From positions 1,301,266 to 1,365,265 of the forward strand of contig CAXIPT010000010.1 of the NCBI GenBank assembly GCA_964030475.1: a DNA stretch of 64,000 nt, given 5' to 3'. A program made the position numbers and the translations under genes. Under the pieces are notes generated by a model. That model was given only the letters and a program-made list of their open reading frames with translations, was not told the DNA's origin and searched no databases. This DNA is from Tethya wilhelma (Eukaryota > Porifera > Demospongiae > Tethyida > Tethyidae). Shown in pieces: positions 45,734-57,403 of the stretch; position 1 is the stretch's first letter; every line of letters begins with the position of its first letter.

Positions 45734-48622
45734 ACTCACTCACTCACACCAGCTAGAGCGTGCAGTTGAAGGCTTGGTTTATATTTCAACTTTTAAGCAC
45801 ATACTAGTACGTACACATATTCTATCGAATAATATAATTATTATAATGATCTACTACCTTACAGCAAAAACTTACAGCATAATATTGTTGTGAGAGTTTG
45901 ATAAACCAACAGCACAGAAGGATATGAAAAGCTACATATAGTGATGTAATAAAATTAATTATTATTATTGTGATGAAAATGAAATTTGCATTTTCAGTAT
46001 TATTAATTTTATTATAGGCTATAGTAAATTAAATTGATTGAACCACTTACAGTTTCTCTCGTTTCTTGATGGCAATCACCACTATTGTAATGCCAGTAGT
46101 AATGCCAATAATTCCTGACAAGACTAAGAATACATCTATGTAGATATGAGTAGAGCCAGAGTAGTGTCCCCACAATGTACAATCTGGAACACACACTACA
46201 CTGGAAGCACTCTACAGAAGAAGTCTTCACTACATTCACAAGTAGTATCATTCAATGGTATCAGCAATCCGGATGAGTCTCCAAGTTCTGAGCTCCTATT
46301 ATGATCATTTGGATCATAGCCTATTGAAAGACAAGTATAGTGAAAATTTCAGCAGTACCGGAATGCATGGGTGTATAGTAGTGAGGCTATAAGTCACAGT
46401 AAAACAAGGCATGGCTGCATGAGGCACAATTATATAATTGTCATGTTGTGACATCTGAATTGCAGCACATTATGCTGTATATATACATGTATGCATAATT
46501 TTTTAGTCTCCTTGTTTTAATAACTCACTTCCACTTGACACCCCATTGTTATCCATGTTGTTACAATTCTCTACAATCTCTGTGAGTACATCAGTGTCTG
46601 GAAATGATTCACAGTCTGGAAGTACAATTTCTCCTGGAAGAACTATAGAACTAGCAAAAGCCCATTCTCTCTGACACACTCCAGTGCTGATCTCGGTACA
46701 CTGACCTGAGGATGGTCTGAATGCCCTAGCAGAACTGTCACACAGACCAAAGAAATAGACACAGAGAAATGGAAGTGCAGCAGCTTTACAATCATCACTA
46801 GCAATTAAACTAAAACCATCTAACAGAGGACGTATAGTTTCTGATTGGTCACTTTGAATGAAAACATCATCATTGATGTTTTCATCAGAGAGGCAATTAG
46901 ACAGAGATTTTAATTCTTCTCTGCAAACAGTTCCACTGTAGATCATCATTGAGGGACAATTGTCAGCTACTGAAGTATTAATCCTGCTTATAGTTAAAGA
47001 AGATTCCTACATGACATTGTGTGTGCATGCATGTATAATAAAATTAATTATTATGGATGAATGCATAATAATATATATACTATTAAGCAGAATATGATCC
47101 TATACAGTATAGTTTTGAGCTACGTATATATAGTCTAAGAATGATTTCAACCTCTGCACCATGGCTATATAGTTTTATTTATTTTAATTATCAACCTTTA
47201 GTACATAATTTATGCATGCACGCATGATTCCCTACATGCATAAACTTTAGAGTAACATAAGACTGGTATGACTAACCATCACTCTTAAATGACCTACACA
47301 TAAATCTAGCTCTCAACAAAGGACAATTCTTGCTTCCCAAAAATTCCAATTCCCTAAGGCCTATACAAACAGAATCTCCGAGAAGAGGACAACCTCTCTA
47401 CAAAGGAAAAACAAGGCAGCAAGTCAACTAACTTGAAGGACTTTTCGATCAGCAAGTGTGCACGTCCAGCTCTTGCTCGAGCTTTCATGTTCTTCGATTT
47501 TGTGTGCGTGCGTGTAAATAGAAATACCGCAAGTCTCACACTGAGTTATAGAACTGACATAGACCTGATTGATGTATGTCATGGTTTACTTTAGAACACT
47601 ACTATCATGCATATGCTACTAGTAACCACATGCAGGGTTCTATAATAAGTCTGTTACTAAACAGTGTGTCATGAAAATAGTGACTTACGTAGTGTAGAGA
47701 CCTACCCATGCACATTATAGGAACACAAACATAATCAGGTCTAAAATACAGTGTCCTTATAATTATATCTCAGATGGTCCACTATCCGAGGCTCTACTGT
47801 ATAGTGTATACTGGACAAAACACTAATTGCGGATTTCCTTTAGTAAACGTTACCTGATTCCTGAACTTATTATTGGTCAATGGAATGAGCTTCCTTACAA
47901 AATGACTCCATATGTGTTAAGCTTATCTGCGGTACGTACCTTTCCCATTGTATCAGTGGTGATGGTGAGTGTGTGCTGGTTAGTCCCACTACTATCACTT
48001 TTGATGAACTATTGGATAAAGAAGTGTTTCCCTGTCACGAACATTCATGGCCTCTCTTACTCAGTGCTGGTTACTAGTAGTACAAGATATGAATGTGCAC
48101 TAGACTAGAAACTTAGAGTAATGACTAGTGAGACTGACGTTTTCTACATGGCAATTAATCACAGCATAATAAGCTTGAAATTTGCTATGCCAGTCTGTAA
48201 ATGCATGCTGTCATGCATTTCAAAGAGACACACTACCATGACAGGAACAGCCAAATTGTAAAAAAAATGAAGCCCATGATCAATAATTCTGTATAGGTTA
48301 ATACGGTAGTATATATATATTATTCTTATACCGTGAGTAATTATTCATACACATGCACACAACGTACATACAGTGACAACATACTTACCACTGGCTTATG
48401 ATAGAACACTATTGGCAATGAGAGAAGCCCCCAAATAATCACAATCACCACAGCCAATCCAACATATGCATACTCAAAATGAAACCATTGCTTGTTTTCA
48501 GTCTCTTTTTTTCCTTTTCTACCAGCTCTAGAATCTAGATCTGATGGTTGAGAATCGATATCACCACCATTTCTTATTGTTTCAACAGCTGTTGCATCGT
48601 TTATATTGTATTGAGACTCCAT
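45457..48622 (-). CDS. Frizzled-like protein, N-terminal half with cysteine-rich domain
   Basis: Exon a (48389-48622, MESQYNINDATAVETIRN) has an acidic N-terminus and a membrane helix (YVGLAVVIVIIWGLLSLPIVF), ending in phase 0. Exon b (46529-47006) encodes a Frizzled-type CRD: NCPSMMIYSGTVCREEL, C-KAAALPFLCVYFFGLCD, QCTEISTGVCQREWAFAS and LPDCESFPD. Exon c (46051-46320) holds CECSEDFFC, then needs a one-base frame change near 46190 to reach CVPDCTLWGHYSGSTH and the first helix (FLVLSGIIGITTGITIVVI). Exon d (45457-45561) duplicates 35987-36091. The 7TM exons that should follow are at 34.8-35.7 kb. An exon for TM2 is not seen. A CRD with an N-terminal anchor helix instead of a plain signal peptide is unusual. 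The whole gene may span 34786-48622. Confidence 0.6.
45679..45729. repeat. (CT)n microsatellite
   Basis: A pure CT run of about 50 bases followed by four cact units. It lies just past the end of the homology with 36.18 kb, near a duplication junction. Confidence 0.95.
47010..48385. other. Intron between Frizzled-like exons a and b
   Basis: Contains pogo/Tc-like fragments near 47330-47420 and 47780-47810. No convincing nested gene; the open frame at 47827-48108 is not recognisable and has no supporting context. Confidence 0.5.
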
Positions 48623-48795
48623 CAATTAAGTTTTGTTCGTGACAGATTTAATTGCCGAGCTCAAGTTGCACTGACTCAGAGGGCCAAGTTTATTATTAAA
48701 TTAAGTTTTGTAGGCAATGCCCGCGTCACAACGCATCATCAGTGGTCACTTATTTTAGGTGAAGTTACAGTGCAGTGGAACGTAACCTGTTTATG

Positions 48796-48948
48796 CTGAA
48801 GCCAAACCCAATTTCTTTTTTGAAAGGAAGTAGGGAACTAAATTTCCTTTTTAAAAGGAAGTATATAGAGACTAGAGATTAGAATGATTCTAATCTCTAG
48901 TTCTCTACTTCCTTTATAAAAGGAAATTGGGTTTTTGGCTTCAGCATC
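48796..48948. repeat. Long palindrome upstream of ECI1-like copy B
   Basis: Same arms as 36409-36577 (gctgaagccaaacccaattt and its complement), with a shorter spacer. It is preserved at the same distance from the start codon as in copy A. Confidence 0.8.
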
Positions 48949-48986
48949 AGACAGAGGCTACGTTCACTCCTTAGTTTACTGAGAAG

Positions 48987-49826
48987 ATGAGACTTCACCT
49001 AAGTATCAGAAAGATGGTGCACTGTCTTGGCTCTCGAAAGATGAGCTCTCAGTCAATAAGTGTGACCAGAAAAGCTGTTGAGAATTGGACTGTTGCTGTG
49101 GTGAGTCTTAATCATCCCCCAGTGAACAGCTTCAACCTTCCTCTAGCATCTGAATTGACTTCTGTTCTCAGACAAATAGAGGATTCTAAGCAAAATCAAG
49201 GCATTATCATTACTTCTTCTTTGTCAAAGACTTTTTCTGCTGGGCTTGACCTCAATGACCTTTACCAACAACCGAAAGATCAACTGACTGAATTCTGGGA
49301 CCACATCCAAAGCTTATGGATTCAGATCTACGCTTCAAGACTACCAACAGTTGCTGCTATAAATGGACACTGTCTGGCAGGCGGAACTCTCATTGCAACG
49401 GCATGTGATTACAGAGTCGCACAAGAAGGTGATTACGGCATTGGTGTTACTGCTGCAAAGATAGGAGTGATTGCTCCACCTTGGTTTTTGAAAACCCTCA
49501 CACACCTAATGGGTCAGCGTCAGACTGAGCTAGCCTTGCAGTGTGGGAGGGTATTCACTCCAACTGATGCTAAGGCCATAGGATTGATTGACCAAGTTTG
49601 CCACTCTAGTGAACTTGAGAAAAAAAGCTTTGAAGCAATCACTCCCTTCCTTAGCGTTTCTCAAGAATCTAGAGAAACTATGAAACAGTCATTGCGAGCA
49701 GAAATAGTAAACAGCTTTCTCGAGAATAGGGATAAGGACCGAAATGATTTCGTAGACTTTATTTTGAGGGATTCTGTACAGAAGAACTTACACAACTTCA
49801 TGCAAAAACTGAAAGGAAAGGTATAA
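48987..49826 (+). CDS. Enoyl-CoA delta-isomerase 1-like protein, copy B
   Basis: Single exon, 279 residues, differing from copy A by only a few residues (for example PGS to LGS, DRL to DQL, GTVF to GRVF, NKD to DKD). The same basic presequence, crotonase core and LAGGTLIATACDYR oxyanion-hole segment are present. The ECI1 catalytic Glu is also replaced here (IGVTAAKIG), so the change predates the duplication. The duplicated unit extends from about 48700 to 50455 and includes the upstream palindrome, the 3' flank and the small exon at 50328. Both copies are open, and nearly all differences are single substitutions, pointing to recent duplication or gene conversion. It could be an inactive paralogue or a crotonase with a new substrate. 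Confidence 0.9.
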   Translation: MRLHLSIRKMVHCLGSRKMSSQSISVTRKAVENWTVAVVSLNHPPVNSFNLPLASELTSVLRQIEDSKQNQGIIITSSLSKTFSAGLDLNDLYQQPKDQLTEFWDHIQSLWIQIYASRLPTVAAINGHCLAGGTLIATACDYRVAQEGDYGIGVTAAKIGVIAPPWFLKTLTHLMGQRQTELALQCGRVFTPTDAKAIGLIDQVCHSSELEKKSFEAITPFLSVSQESRETMKQSLRAEIVNSFLENRDKDRNDFVDFILRDSVQKNLHNFMQKLKGKV

Positions 49827-50327
49827 TCATTGGATATTGCCTCAGAGTCGAGAAAGATAGCTATAGTATACTGTCAGTAAATTCCTGCCGGTTCGGTGCA
49901 TGTCAATTCACGGATTACAAGCTCTATTGATCACAGTTACTGTAGTACAATGATGCATACAATTAATAATTTTATTGATGTGAAATAATATTGTAGTGTT
50001 GCAATGGCTCTTTATCTGCCTAAGTGAAGTTGGTCTTATTGAGCCTGTGTAACAGTACAGCTAGATACTAGGTCACGTGCATGCATACGTAATTAATTAA
50101 ACAGGAAATAGAAACGTCACAATGCATCACTCCGCGGGAAGAAGCTCCATTGTCCATATCACTGATTCATGTCTGTGAGAAGCTACAAGTTCTACTCTCA
50201 AAGGGTCAGTTTAAACTCATTTCTCTATGGCTTTTAGATACTGAGGTATAATTATAATCTGTTACATGATGTCATAACTAACTAGTTTCAACTGACCCTT
50301 TATTTCCGACTATGACTGTCCCTGCAG

Positions 50328-50473
50328 CTTTGTTTTGGGAAGAATAGTAGCCACAGGTGCTGTATTTAAGATAATGCTGCATGTGATATCTGATCATGGG
50401 AAGTGGACTCATAGGATCGAGAAGCTAAGGTTTGGAGATATTGATCAAAACAGCAATTCAAGTTACCCAGTAG
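50328..50473 (+). CDS. Small duplicated exon, faintly ERGIC-like (copy B)
   Basis: This is the complete form of the exon: acceptor CTGCAG before it, frame FVLGRIVATGAVFKIMLHVI...THRIEKLRFGDIDQNS-NSSYPV, donor GTAAGG after it. The acceptor and donor support real splicing, but no partner exons are found: upstream is the ECI1-like gene and downstream the convergent receptor gene. An upstream open piece near 50140-50205 (SISLIHVCEKLQVLLSK) before a GTCAG may belong to it. Family assignment is weak. Confidence 0.4.
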
Positions 50474-50723
50474 GTAAGGGTCATTCATGCATCATATATG
50501 TTTCACTTTATAATTTTTTTTTTCCTATACCAACTCATAACATACAAAATAATGATAATTATAAGCTCTATAATGACTCTATAGAAAGAATGGCGTCCAA
50601 ATTGTATATGTATTAATTATGGTTTGGTACTAGCTTCTATCAGTACTATGATTATAATTCTAAGGAAGAGACTGTATAATTATACTCAGCTAGTGCAAGT
50701 GTAAGCATTTTAAGCACATACCA

Positions 50724-53700
50724 TCATTGAGTAAAGTTAGCTAACTCAATGACTGTTACTGTTCCATCTCTACGTGTATTTCGAGTACTTGCAATTGGCG
50801 CGGTATGAACAGCCACAGCATCATTTGCACTCGATATTTGCTCTCCATCACTTGTCCCACTAAAATGTGATTGATCACGTGTATTGTAACCTTCATCACT
50901 ACTTTGTGCCATTTGCAAATCTTGTGTGTCTTCTATGCTCACTATCGTTAATTCTTCGTTTGGATCCTGGTCTGTGAGTGTGTCTTCGTAAGGAGGATTC
51001 CCATCAATTTCCATCACAGATCCACTTTGAGCAAACTCGTCCGTAGATGAATCTGAGTCGGAATGGTCTGATAGAATTGGAACTGTTTTGTTTGTTTTGT
51101 GCCATGGGAAGCAAGAGATGGCACGACCACTTTCTTCGAGTTTTCGACATGCTGTTTTGTAGATAAATTTATAGATATGATACACAACTGTAGCAAAGAA
51201 TGTTAAGAAAGCAATGCCAATGGAAGTATAGGCAAGTACTGCTTGATTTCTGTTAGTCACTCTGAAATACATAGTGAGGAGTGCAAATGTTATAAGATTG
51301 AAGAAGTAGGCACTTTCTAACGTATCGTAGATCCAGCGCTTGTAAATCTTTCCCGATAGTTTGCTCCACAATTGGATACCCCCAACAGTGATTATGATGA
51401 AGGTGAGGTTTAGGCGAGGATCGTCAATGATGTTGAGTGCTGAAAATACGTAGAGAATGATTCGTGCCAACAGCAATAACCCAGTCCAGTAGCGATGCTT
51501 TAAAGTGTATGGTGCTTCGTAAACTTCAATGAAACCGTGAAGCCTTGTCTTAAATCTTCTAAACCAAGAAAACTCAAAATTACATTTGCATTGTGGGCAC
51601 ATCGAGCTTATGGCTTTTGTGTACACTTTCTTGATCGACTTTGGACATCTACAGCTCCATAAAAGCACAAGAAGGGTATATGTCAGGCCTATAATGAGAA
51701 TCATGAGTGCTGTAACGAGTAGGGGTATATGCTTTCCTTCCCCGTAACGTAAATTACCATCAATCAACCAGACCATTTCCTGGAAACCGTCTGTAGTGTA
51801 GTCTAGAGTTGCTGACGAGAAAGCTGCGATGATTATACGAATGAATTTGGCATACGATAGCAGGATCATAGTGGCTAAGAGTGCTATAGGATTTGTGCTA
51901 GTCAACCTCAAGAGTCTTGTGAATCTTATCGAATTTTCAGCAATGAATATCACCATAATGACGAGAAAGAAAATGTAGAGAGGAAAGGCGATTTGCAACC
52001 ACACTTTAGTATAGTCATCCATTCCGTCAATGAAGCAAGTTTCGAAGCCCAAATCTAGATTCAACCATGCTATGAATACAGTTGCTGCATTTGGTTTATC
52101 AAATGGAAGAAATATCGATTGAAATCCACCAATGATGTTAGCGTAGAAAACAAGACCATTGATTGTTCCAACAAACACAGTTAAATTGAGAATTAACAGG
52201 ACCAGCATTAGTACAATACCAGCAATGGCAAACAAAATGACTAGAGAAATCCATGCGTTAGAACAACGAATACATCGTGAACTTCCTAAGACAACACTTA
52301 GATTTTCTTTACAAGACCCACAGAGCCTACCTGAGCGATTAAAGGCACACTGAGCATCTGAACCATCCTCCATATTCAAATTCACATAAACCAATTCTGT
52401 TGAATGACGGCAATAGTCAAATGGACAATGCTTGTGTAGAACATACCCTTCATAATCTGAGGTGTTTTCATGTGCAAACCAGACATCTCCACTTCTTAAC
52501 ACCGCTTCTTTATCGATCGAACAGTTAGCAACATACTCTGGTCGAAGAATGGGATCACAGTCACACTTAAAACCCATATCTTCAAATCCAATTGGACACG
52601 GAGCAATTTGAACCAGAATAGATGAAGCAGATATTCCAAGATCGCTGCATGGTCCTTCAGCAAATAAAATTAGCTGCTCAGAATCTCTAGGAGACAATAC
52701 ACTGTATTGAAGATTGGTACAATGGCCGTTTGAACTCGTGCTTTGTATAGACTGACCTTCACCGAGTGTTGCATTTAGTGACAAACTCGCACGAATGTTG
52801 GTATTTGACATTGTGTTGTTGAATTGGTCCACAGCTACAAGAGATACTGAAAACAATTCTCCTTTTTTGATGTATATTGTTGGAGGATGGTAACTACAAT
52901 CTGGTTGGTTACTACGACAAAAACAAACACGAACTGGATCGGATGACAGTTTTGAAGGAGAATGCAAGTCTTGAGGTTGTACGTTTGTTACATTGAGGAT
53001 GTACATCACTGAACTGGACGTGTACTGATCATCATTGTGAAATGGAATCCTCATTATAAGTTCTGAAAGAGGATTAAGGATGCACCGATCCAGGAGACCA
53101 CCATAGATGGCTCCACCGGCTATTTTTGCACTGTTGTTAGTGAAGAAAATGTTTACTAGGTTATTTTCTACGGATGCTCCCGTGTACAGCGCTAATGTTT
53201 GAAAAAAACATTCTTGAGTTGTTGTTTGATGTTGTTTAGTTGACGCTTTGCATATTCCAGAATTTGTATCATCAGTAACAAAAATTGCTCCTCCACGTTT
53301 TGCTGAATTGCTTGAAAACTCCAGTTCAATCCAATTTTCTGGCTTAGTACAAAATTTTGAGAAATGCTCACAGTTGTTTTTGTTGATGTAAATCTTTGCA
53401 TTTTGTTCTAAATGTAAGGCTCCCCCTTCATCAGCATTGTTGCTAAGAAATGTCAATGTACCACTACTCATTTTCATGCTTGAGCTAATCGAATCAATAC
53501 CACCTCCCACTGAAAGTGCTCTATTGTTACTTATGAGAGTCCATCCCTCGAAATTCAATTCACTCTGATAAGCATAGATGCCTCCTCCTGATAATAGAGC
53601 TGTGTTATGAGCAATAGTGAGATTGGCATATGTATACAGTTTACTTTCTAATGCTAATATTGCACCTCCTTGATTTGCTGTGTTGAAAAGTAGATTGACA

Positions 53701-56700
53701 TAGCCAGTAAGGACAATGTTACTCTGAAATGCTGTCAAAGCTCCTCCTGATTGAAATGTTTGAGGATTTTTATAAACAAATGAATTATTCATGATGTTTG
53801 TAACCCCATGAAAGGTCACATTGCTAGAGAATGCTAACAATGAACCACTATTGTTCATCACTGTTGTAATACCAGAGAGAAATAGGTTGCTGTGTAAAAT
53901 AAACACCATTCCTTCATTGTCCACTTTAACATGATCGTTGTTCACAATTTCAAGAAAGTTCATACTTGTAAGATTGACAGATTCAACAAAAATCACTCCA
54001 CCTTGACGTTCAAATGAACCTTTTCTAAAAAGAAAGTTTTTGGAAAATACTGTACCATTTAAAATAACATCGGAATAAATCAAATTTAGAGCTCCACCCT
54101 TGCCACTACCAACCATCATTATAAAGTTGTTGAAGAACTTACTTGCAGTAATCGTCAAGGTACTGTTGGTCGTAGCTATTGCTCCACCACCGGCATTTCC
54201 ATCTCCGATCACACTATTACCATCAAAGAAAGAATTTTTGACTGTGACTCTTATCTTTTCGATTATCAATGCTCCACCCTCTCCGACGAGATCAGCTTTA
54301 ACTTTGTTTTCAAGAAAAGTACAGTTGTTTATTGAGGCCAGTCCATTTGGGAATGAATCATTTAAGGGGAACTCAATTGAAATTGCACCACCACTTGAGT
54401 TCAAACCTATTGCTTTATTTTCTTGTAATGTACAATCTTCAATGTTGAGTAAAATAACTGATGTACCAAATACAGCTCCACCTCCTGTTTGGTGTCCACT
54501 TGAAGTGTTATTTGTAAACTTAGCATTTGTCAGTGATACTTCACTCTCAGCAATTGATATTGCACCTCCTTTGCCCTTACTATCAGTAGTTGATATTGCA
54601 CCTCCAGATCCACTATTATTCCCCAGTGCATTGTTGTCAACAAAGCTACAATTCCAAGCATCTAATTCACTGTTGATAAGAAAGACTCCTCCACCTGTTC
54701 CATAAACCTCACTCACAACAAGGTTGCTCATGAATATCGTTGAACCTCCAGCTATAGTGATTACCCCACTTTCAACTGCTATTCCACCTCCATAAGTACT
54801 GTTATTAGAATAAAGACTGTTTCTTGTGAACGTCACTTCATTCAAAATTACCTTCACACCCCTGCTATCATACTCAGCTTTTGCAAAAACTGCTCCACCA
54901 TGTCCATAATTTGTATCTGTGGTAACACTATTCTCTGTAAAATTGGTATAGCTTATGTCAATTTTCCCAGTATCAGCTACCAGTGCTCCACCACCCCCAC
55001 TATTTTTTGCAATCACTTCATTTTTCACGAATAAGCTGTTTGTTATTGAGAGCTTTTCAACAGTATAATACGCCATTACTGCACCACCAGTTCCATCACC
55101 ACTTGCAAACACGTGATTCATCACAAAGGCACTGGAATCTATCACAATGGTATTAAAGTTTAGTCCTGCAATTGCACCACCATATGCATCAATTTCTGAT
55201 TCACTCACTTCTTCATTAAATGATGCAAAATTGTTGACAAAAAAGCAATTTGTCAGTAGCATTTCACCACCTCCTGTTGTTATGGCTCCTCCTTGTGCTA
55301 CTAGATTTCCTTGCACAAAATTTCCATCAAAGACACAGCTCTGAGCCACTAAATGACTTTCAGTAATAAATATGCTGCCTCCATCTATTTCATTCATCCC
55401 ACCTACTATGGAGTTATTCACAAAATCAGATCCAAACAAAACAACTGAACAATTGCTTGCTGCTATAGCACCACCATAGCCATAAACAATTGGATTTAGA
55501 TTATTTTCAATGAATTTTGAGTTATTCACAACTATACCTCCAAAAAATCCACTCACTGCACCACCTGTAGTTTCATTTGATGCTATTGCATTGCTATAGA
55601 ATGTGGTTGAATCCAAAGAAAGCGAGCTATTGTAGATACGAATTGCTCCCGCTTCTCCATATTCACCTGATAGGATGAAATTGCTATTAAAAGTACAACT
55701 GGTTATCGCCAAGGAACATTCTTCACCTTCATAGATTGCCCCCCCATTTCCTTCATTGTATGCTATCACATTGTTACCATTGAATACACTATTGTCTATT
55801 GATCCTGTGCTCGAATACATTACTATTGCTCCACCCCTTCCTTCTAGCCCTCCAGACACTGTGTTATTGGTAAAGGTGCTATTGGTGATGGTCAGTGTGG
55901 CATCGTATGCATATATTGCACCACCTTCTCCGTTGAAAGGATATGGAAAAACAACATTGTTTTCGAACAAACTGTCTTCTATTTCAACAAAAATTTTATC
56001 ATCTGAGTCATACAACATAGCTATGAATATAGCTCCACCATCTACTGCTGTGTTTGTGTAATCAAGCGCCTTCACTGCATTATCAGAGAAAATGCTGCTT
56101 AAAATAGTTAAGTTCTTACCATCAACGACAACTAATGCTCCACCGACCGAAGTGACCATGTTGGATGTAGGATCACTAAAATCACTACCTAAATTTGAGG
56201 AAAAAATACACCAAGAAATTTCAATCACTGAGACGAACTGTAAACGAAGACTTGATCCATCATTCCAGCCACCAAAGAAGCTACAATCATTCAACAAAAA
56301 CCTGTTTACCAAAAGAAGCTCATTGTTCATACACTCGTATAGCTTGAGCCTGCTCATTTTAACTTGATTGATATTAAAAAAGTCAAAATTTCCATATGTG
56401 TTACAGCTTATTGAGACAGAACTAGTTTCTGAACCACTCCTCTCTCCAATAATTGTCAGTGTCACTATTTTGCCGATTGCAAGCTCAATTTCTAGTGTGT
56501 GGTTCCCTGGTAGGAAAAGTAATGTGGCATTTGAGGCAAAATAACCAGCTGGTTTTTGAGCATACTGTGATAGAGTCAGGCAGGGAGTGTCGCTTTTCAG
56601 GGTGGGACATTTTAGTGAACTAGTATACAAGGAGTTTGGTTTGACATAGTAGGTTTCAGCTGAAGAAAGATTCAATGTAGTAAGGATAATAAGAAGCAGT

Positions 56701-56833
56701 GTCTAGACATTTGTGCATGTGTATGTTTGAACACAATGATTCATGCAGGTATTAAGCATACTATATAATTGTATGGCTCACAAGCACTGAATATACTTAC
56801 ATCAGACATTTGTAGCTGAATCTGTGGCATCAT
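50724..56833 (-). CDS. Giant beta-helix multipass receptor, copy 2 (intact, ~2000 residues)
   Basis: Exon 1 (56801-56833) encodes MMPQIQLQMSD with a GTAAGT donor in phase 0. Exon 2 (50724-56702) continues TLLLIILTTLNLSSAETYYV, a signal-peptide core, then about 1150 residues of Pmp-type repeats (GGAI...NSTFTNN, GGAV...). These repeats, first defined in chlamydial polymorphic membrane proteins, are expected to form a beta-helix. A second ectodomain follows, then a Cys-rich unit (CPIGFEDMGFKCDCDPI...GRLCGSCKENLSV). About eight to nine hydrophobic segments follow (from about residue 1470), starting WISLVILFAIAGIVLMLVLL, with a CPQCKCNFEF cytosolic cluster. The tail of about 125 residues is acidic with a PPxY motif (NPPYED). 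It is surely a surface protein; ligand and signalling are unknown. Copy 1 lies on the plus strand at 38-43.9 kb. Confidence 0.85.
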
Positions 56834-57403
56834 AAGTAGTAGTCAATCTGTACTGTACTAGACTTTCCTCTGATTTACAATAGCACTGTTGTTATAGCCT
56901 TTTATAGTAATACTGTAACAATACTGATTCAAATTTCTACAATGTCATGCCGCGGCATATGCCATTCAGGTGGGAGAGACATGTAAACTGTTATGTGGGC
57001 ATACCCCAAGTCTTACTGCTTGTGTGCTAATACCACATATGCATGAGTATTCAAAATATTTACTACTGTCACAATTTCTATGATTGTTGTATAAACAAAG
57101 GCTATTCTTAACTACTCTATATATGTTCAAAACTGCGTGATATGCAAGCAATGCGAAGCTTAATCTGCGCCAATTATAAGATCTCTAGCATAGCAGAAAG
57201 CAGCTGTGCATGCATGCATAACAAGTTTTTCATGGCTGTGCTCTATGCATGCAAAATGATCAATGATCCTAATAATTTTATGACATGGATTTGAACAATA
57301 AAATTTATAATAAATTATTATTATATTAGCACGTTCACATGATATTCTCTAATCAACTCAAGTAATTATTGTTAATAAACCATACATTTTAACTTATATT
57401 CTC
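56834..57403. other. Spacer between two minus-strand genes
   Basis: AT-rich; presumably the promoter of the receptor gene and the 3' flank of it relative to the next gene. No clear element or exon is seen. Confidence 0.5.

Noticed and set aside
47827..48108. 93-codon plus-strand open frame with hydrophobic stretches
   Set aside because: It lies in an intron of the Frizzled-like gene, has no recognisable domain, no splice support and no paralogue in the window.
54100..54705. 201-codon plus-strand open frame rich in APP and PPP
   Set aside because: It is the antisense of the GGA-rich beta-helix repeats of receptor copy 2; the composition is fully explained by the other strand.
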